DNA of 39,025 bases from an uncultured Bacteroidales bacterium. Lineage in GTDB: Bacteria > Bacteroidota > Bacteroidia > Bacteroidales > UBA932. The position numbers and the translations under genes were made by a program. Location: assembly GCA_905235995.1 (NCBI GenBank), contig CAJONI010000003.1, positions 1 to 39,025 on the forward strand. Reading direction: 5' to 3'. The notes under the pieces are model-generated. The model made no database searches and was not told where the DNA came from. It was given only the letters and a program-made list of their open reading frames with translations. Below, one piece after another: positions 38,515 to 39,025 of this stretch (the stretch's first letter is position 1; every line of letters begins with the position of its first letter).

Positions 38515-38820
38515 ATAAGAAGGCTTCCTTTTGCCGTCGATAGTTCAGTAACGGAAGGAAAACTCGCCATAAAAGTCCAGGGACGGGTAGACACCCTCAC
38601 GGCAACGCAGCTGCTGAAAGTCTTCCAGGATGCGTCGCCTCAGACCGATTCAATAGAACTGGACGTGGAGAAAATGCCTTATATATCATCGGCCGGTCTC
38701 CGTGTGCTGTTGATCATGTGGAAGTCCGTAAAGGACCCGAGCTGCTTTAAGTTATTCCATGTCCAGCCCGGGGTGGAACAAATCTTGAAAATAACAGGAT
38801 TTGATATGCTTCTGCATTGA
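38515..38820 (+). CDS. STAS-domain (anti-sigma-factor-antagonist-like) ORF without a standard start codon
   Basis: A 101-codon open frame encoding a complete STAS domain: VTEGKLAIKVQGRVDTLTAT, then SIELDVEKMPYISSAGLRVL, then QPGVEQILKITGFDMLLH. The phospho-acceptor Ser of SpoIIAA-like proteins is in YISSAGLRVL. The frame opens after a TAA at 38506-38508, and no ATG, GTG or TTG precedes the domain; ATA at 38515 is the only near-cognate codon in a sensible place. Either translation starts at a rare codon or this is a recently disabled gene. STAS proteins usually bind anti-sigma kinases in partner-switching; no such kinase is visible nearby. It is divergent from the fimbria-like operon. Confidence 0.6.
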   Translation: MRRLPFAVDSSVTEGKLAIKVQGRVDTLTATQLLKVFQDASPQTDSIELDVEKMPYISSAGLRVLLIMWKSVKDPSCFKLFHVQPGVEQILKITGFDMLLH

Positions 38821-38827
38821 TGGACAC

Positions 38828-38857
38828 AAAAAAGGCCGATGCCCGCAGGCACCGGCC
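38828..38857 (-). terminator. Terminator of the leftward gene at the right edge
   Basis: GGCCGATGCC (38834-38843) and GGCACCGGCC (38848-38857) form a 10-bp stem around CGCA. On the minus strand the one non-Watson-Crick position becomes a G-U pair, and TTTTTT (complement of 38828-38833) follows. The T-run direction fits the gene ending at 38923. Confidence 0.8.
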
Positions 38858-38922
38858 GTCATTCATGCTATTCTTGTACTACTTCATCCTTGTCGTGTCT
38901 TTTCCCCGAAGCAGACAAACAA

Positions 38923-39025
38923 TCAAACAGCTATTCCGCCTTCACGAATCAACACGCCTTTTTCACGAAGACGTTTCGTATGGTAGTACACTCCATCAGG
39001 AGTCATATCACACACACGAGCCAAC
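38923..39025 (-). CDS. C-terminal fragment of a winged-helix-ending protein (runs off the right edge)
   Basis: Only the last 33 residues are visible: LARVCDMTPDGVYYHTKRLR, then EKGVLIREGGIAV. DMTPDGVYYHTKRLREKG is the recognition helix and wing start of a winged helix of the kind that ends AlbA_2/RecG-like ATP-binding regulators and some ArsR-like proteins. The rest lies outside the window, so the family cannot be fixed. A good terminator follows about 65 bp after its stop. The stretch 38858-38922 holds no other feature I can see. Confidence 0.6.
   Translation of the reverse strand, partial: LARVCDMTPDGVYYHTKRLREKGVLIREGGIAV

Overview
The window looks like a high-GC member of the Bacteroidales (phylum Bacteroidota), probably a gut or rumen lineage. 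The evidence is the Bacteroidota promoter type (TTG, about 19 bp, TAnnTTTG) in front of many genes, and lineage-typical families: DUF4301, DUF5686, DUF5119, DUF3575, fimbrillins, OMP_b-brl_3 receptors and DUF4143 ATPases. No species can be named from sequence alone. Most of the window is ordinary chromosome. Small decayed patches occur at 4.1-4.6 kb and 7.2-7.6 kb.

Layout. 1-2.3 kb: start of pyruvate phosphate dikinase (leftward), a CBM9-like protein, then rplS with a structured leader and a tRNA-Arg. 2.3-4.6 kb: a hairpin-rich gap, an AAA/DUF4143 ATPase, four repeats spaced exactly 33 bp apart upstream of it, and a collapsed PfkB sugar-kinase pseudogene. 4.7-6.6 kb: a leftward peroxide-defence operon (ferritin-like, Cys glutathione peroxidase, OhrR-type MarR regulator, mini winged-helix protein, variant rubredoxin) behind a promoter with two dyads. 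6.7-7.6 kb: a small Pro/Gly-rich periplasmic protein and a mosaic of gene remnants.

7.6-11.3 kb: a tight leftward operon of steroid 5-alpha-reductase, old-yellow-enzyme reductase, short-chain dehydrogenase and an APH-fold kinase, with a secreted S9-like hydrolase divergent from it. This resembles loci that reduce 3-oxo-delta4 bile acids or steroids and is the most interesting system here. 12.5-16.8 kb: a LytS/LytTR two-component pair and a large outer-membrane beta-barrel receptor. 17-18.9 kb: a second kinase paralogue and an NAD-dependent epimerase-like SDR. 19-22.5 kb: a rightward envelope operon (thioredoxin-fold lipoprotein, CsgG-like protein, three small lipoproteins including DUF4810-like and DUF799/GNA1162-like).

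22.5-29.9 kb: HD hydrolase, DUF4301 protein, an Omp85-like barrel, DUF5686 outer-membrane protein and an AI-2E-family permease. 29.9-32.5 kb: tRNA-Ala with an unusual mirrored terminator, a canonical rubredoxin and a FlaA1/CapD-type nucleotide-sugar dehydratase broken by a one-base frameshift. 32.6-38.5 kb: a UDG-like protein, then a leftward fimbria-like operon (DUF3575, DUF5119, fimbrillin, large fimbrillin with a C-terminal Fib_succ_major domain) behind a roughly 240-nt leader. The right end holds a STAS-domain ORF without a standard start codon and the tail of a winged-helix protein.
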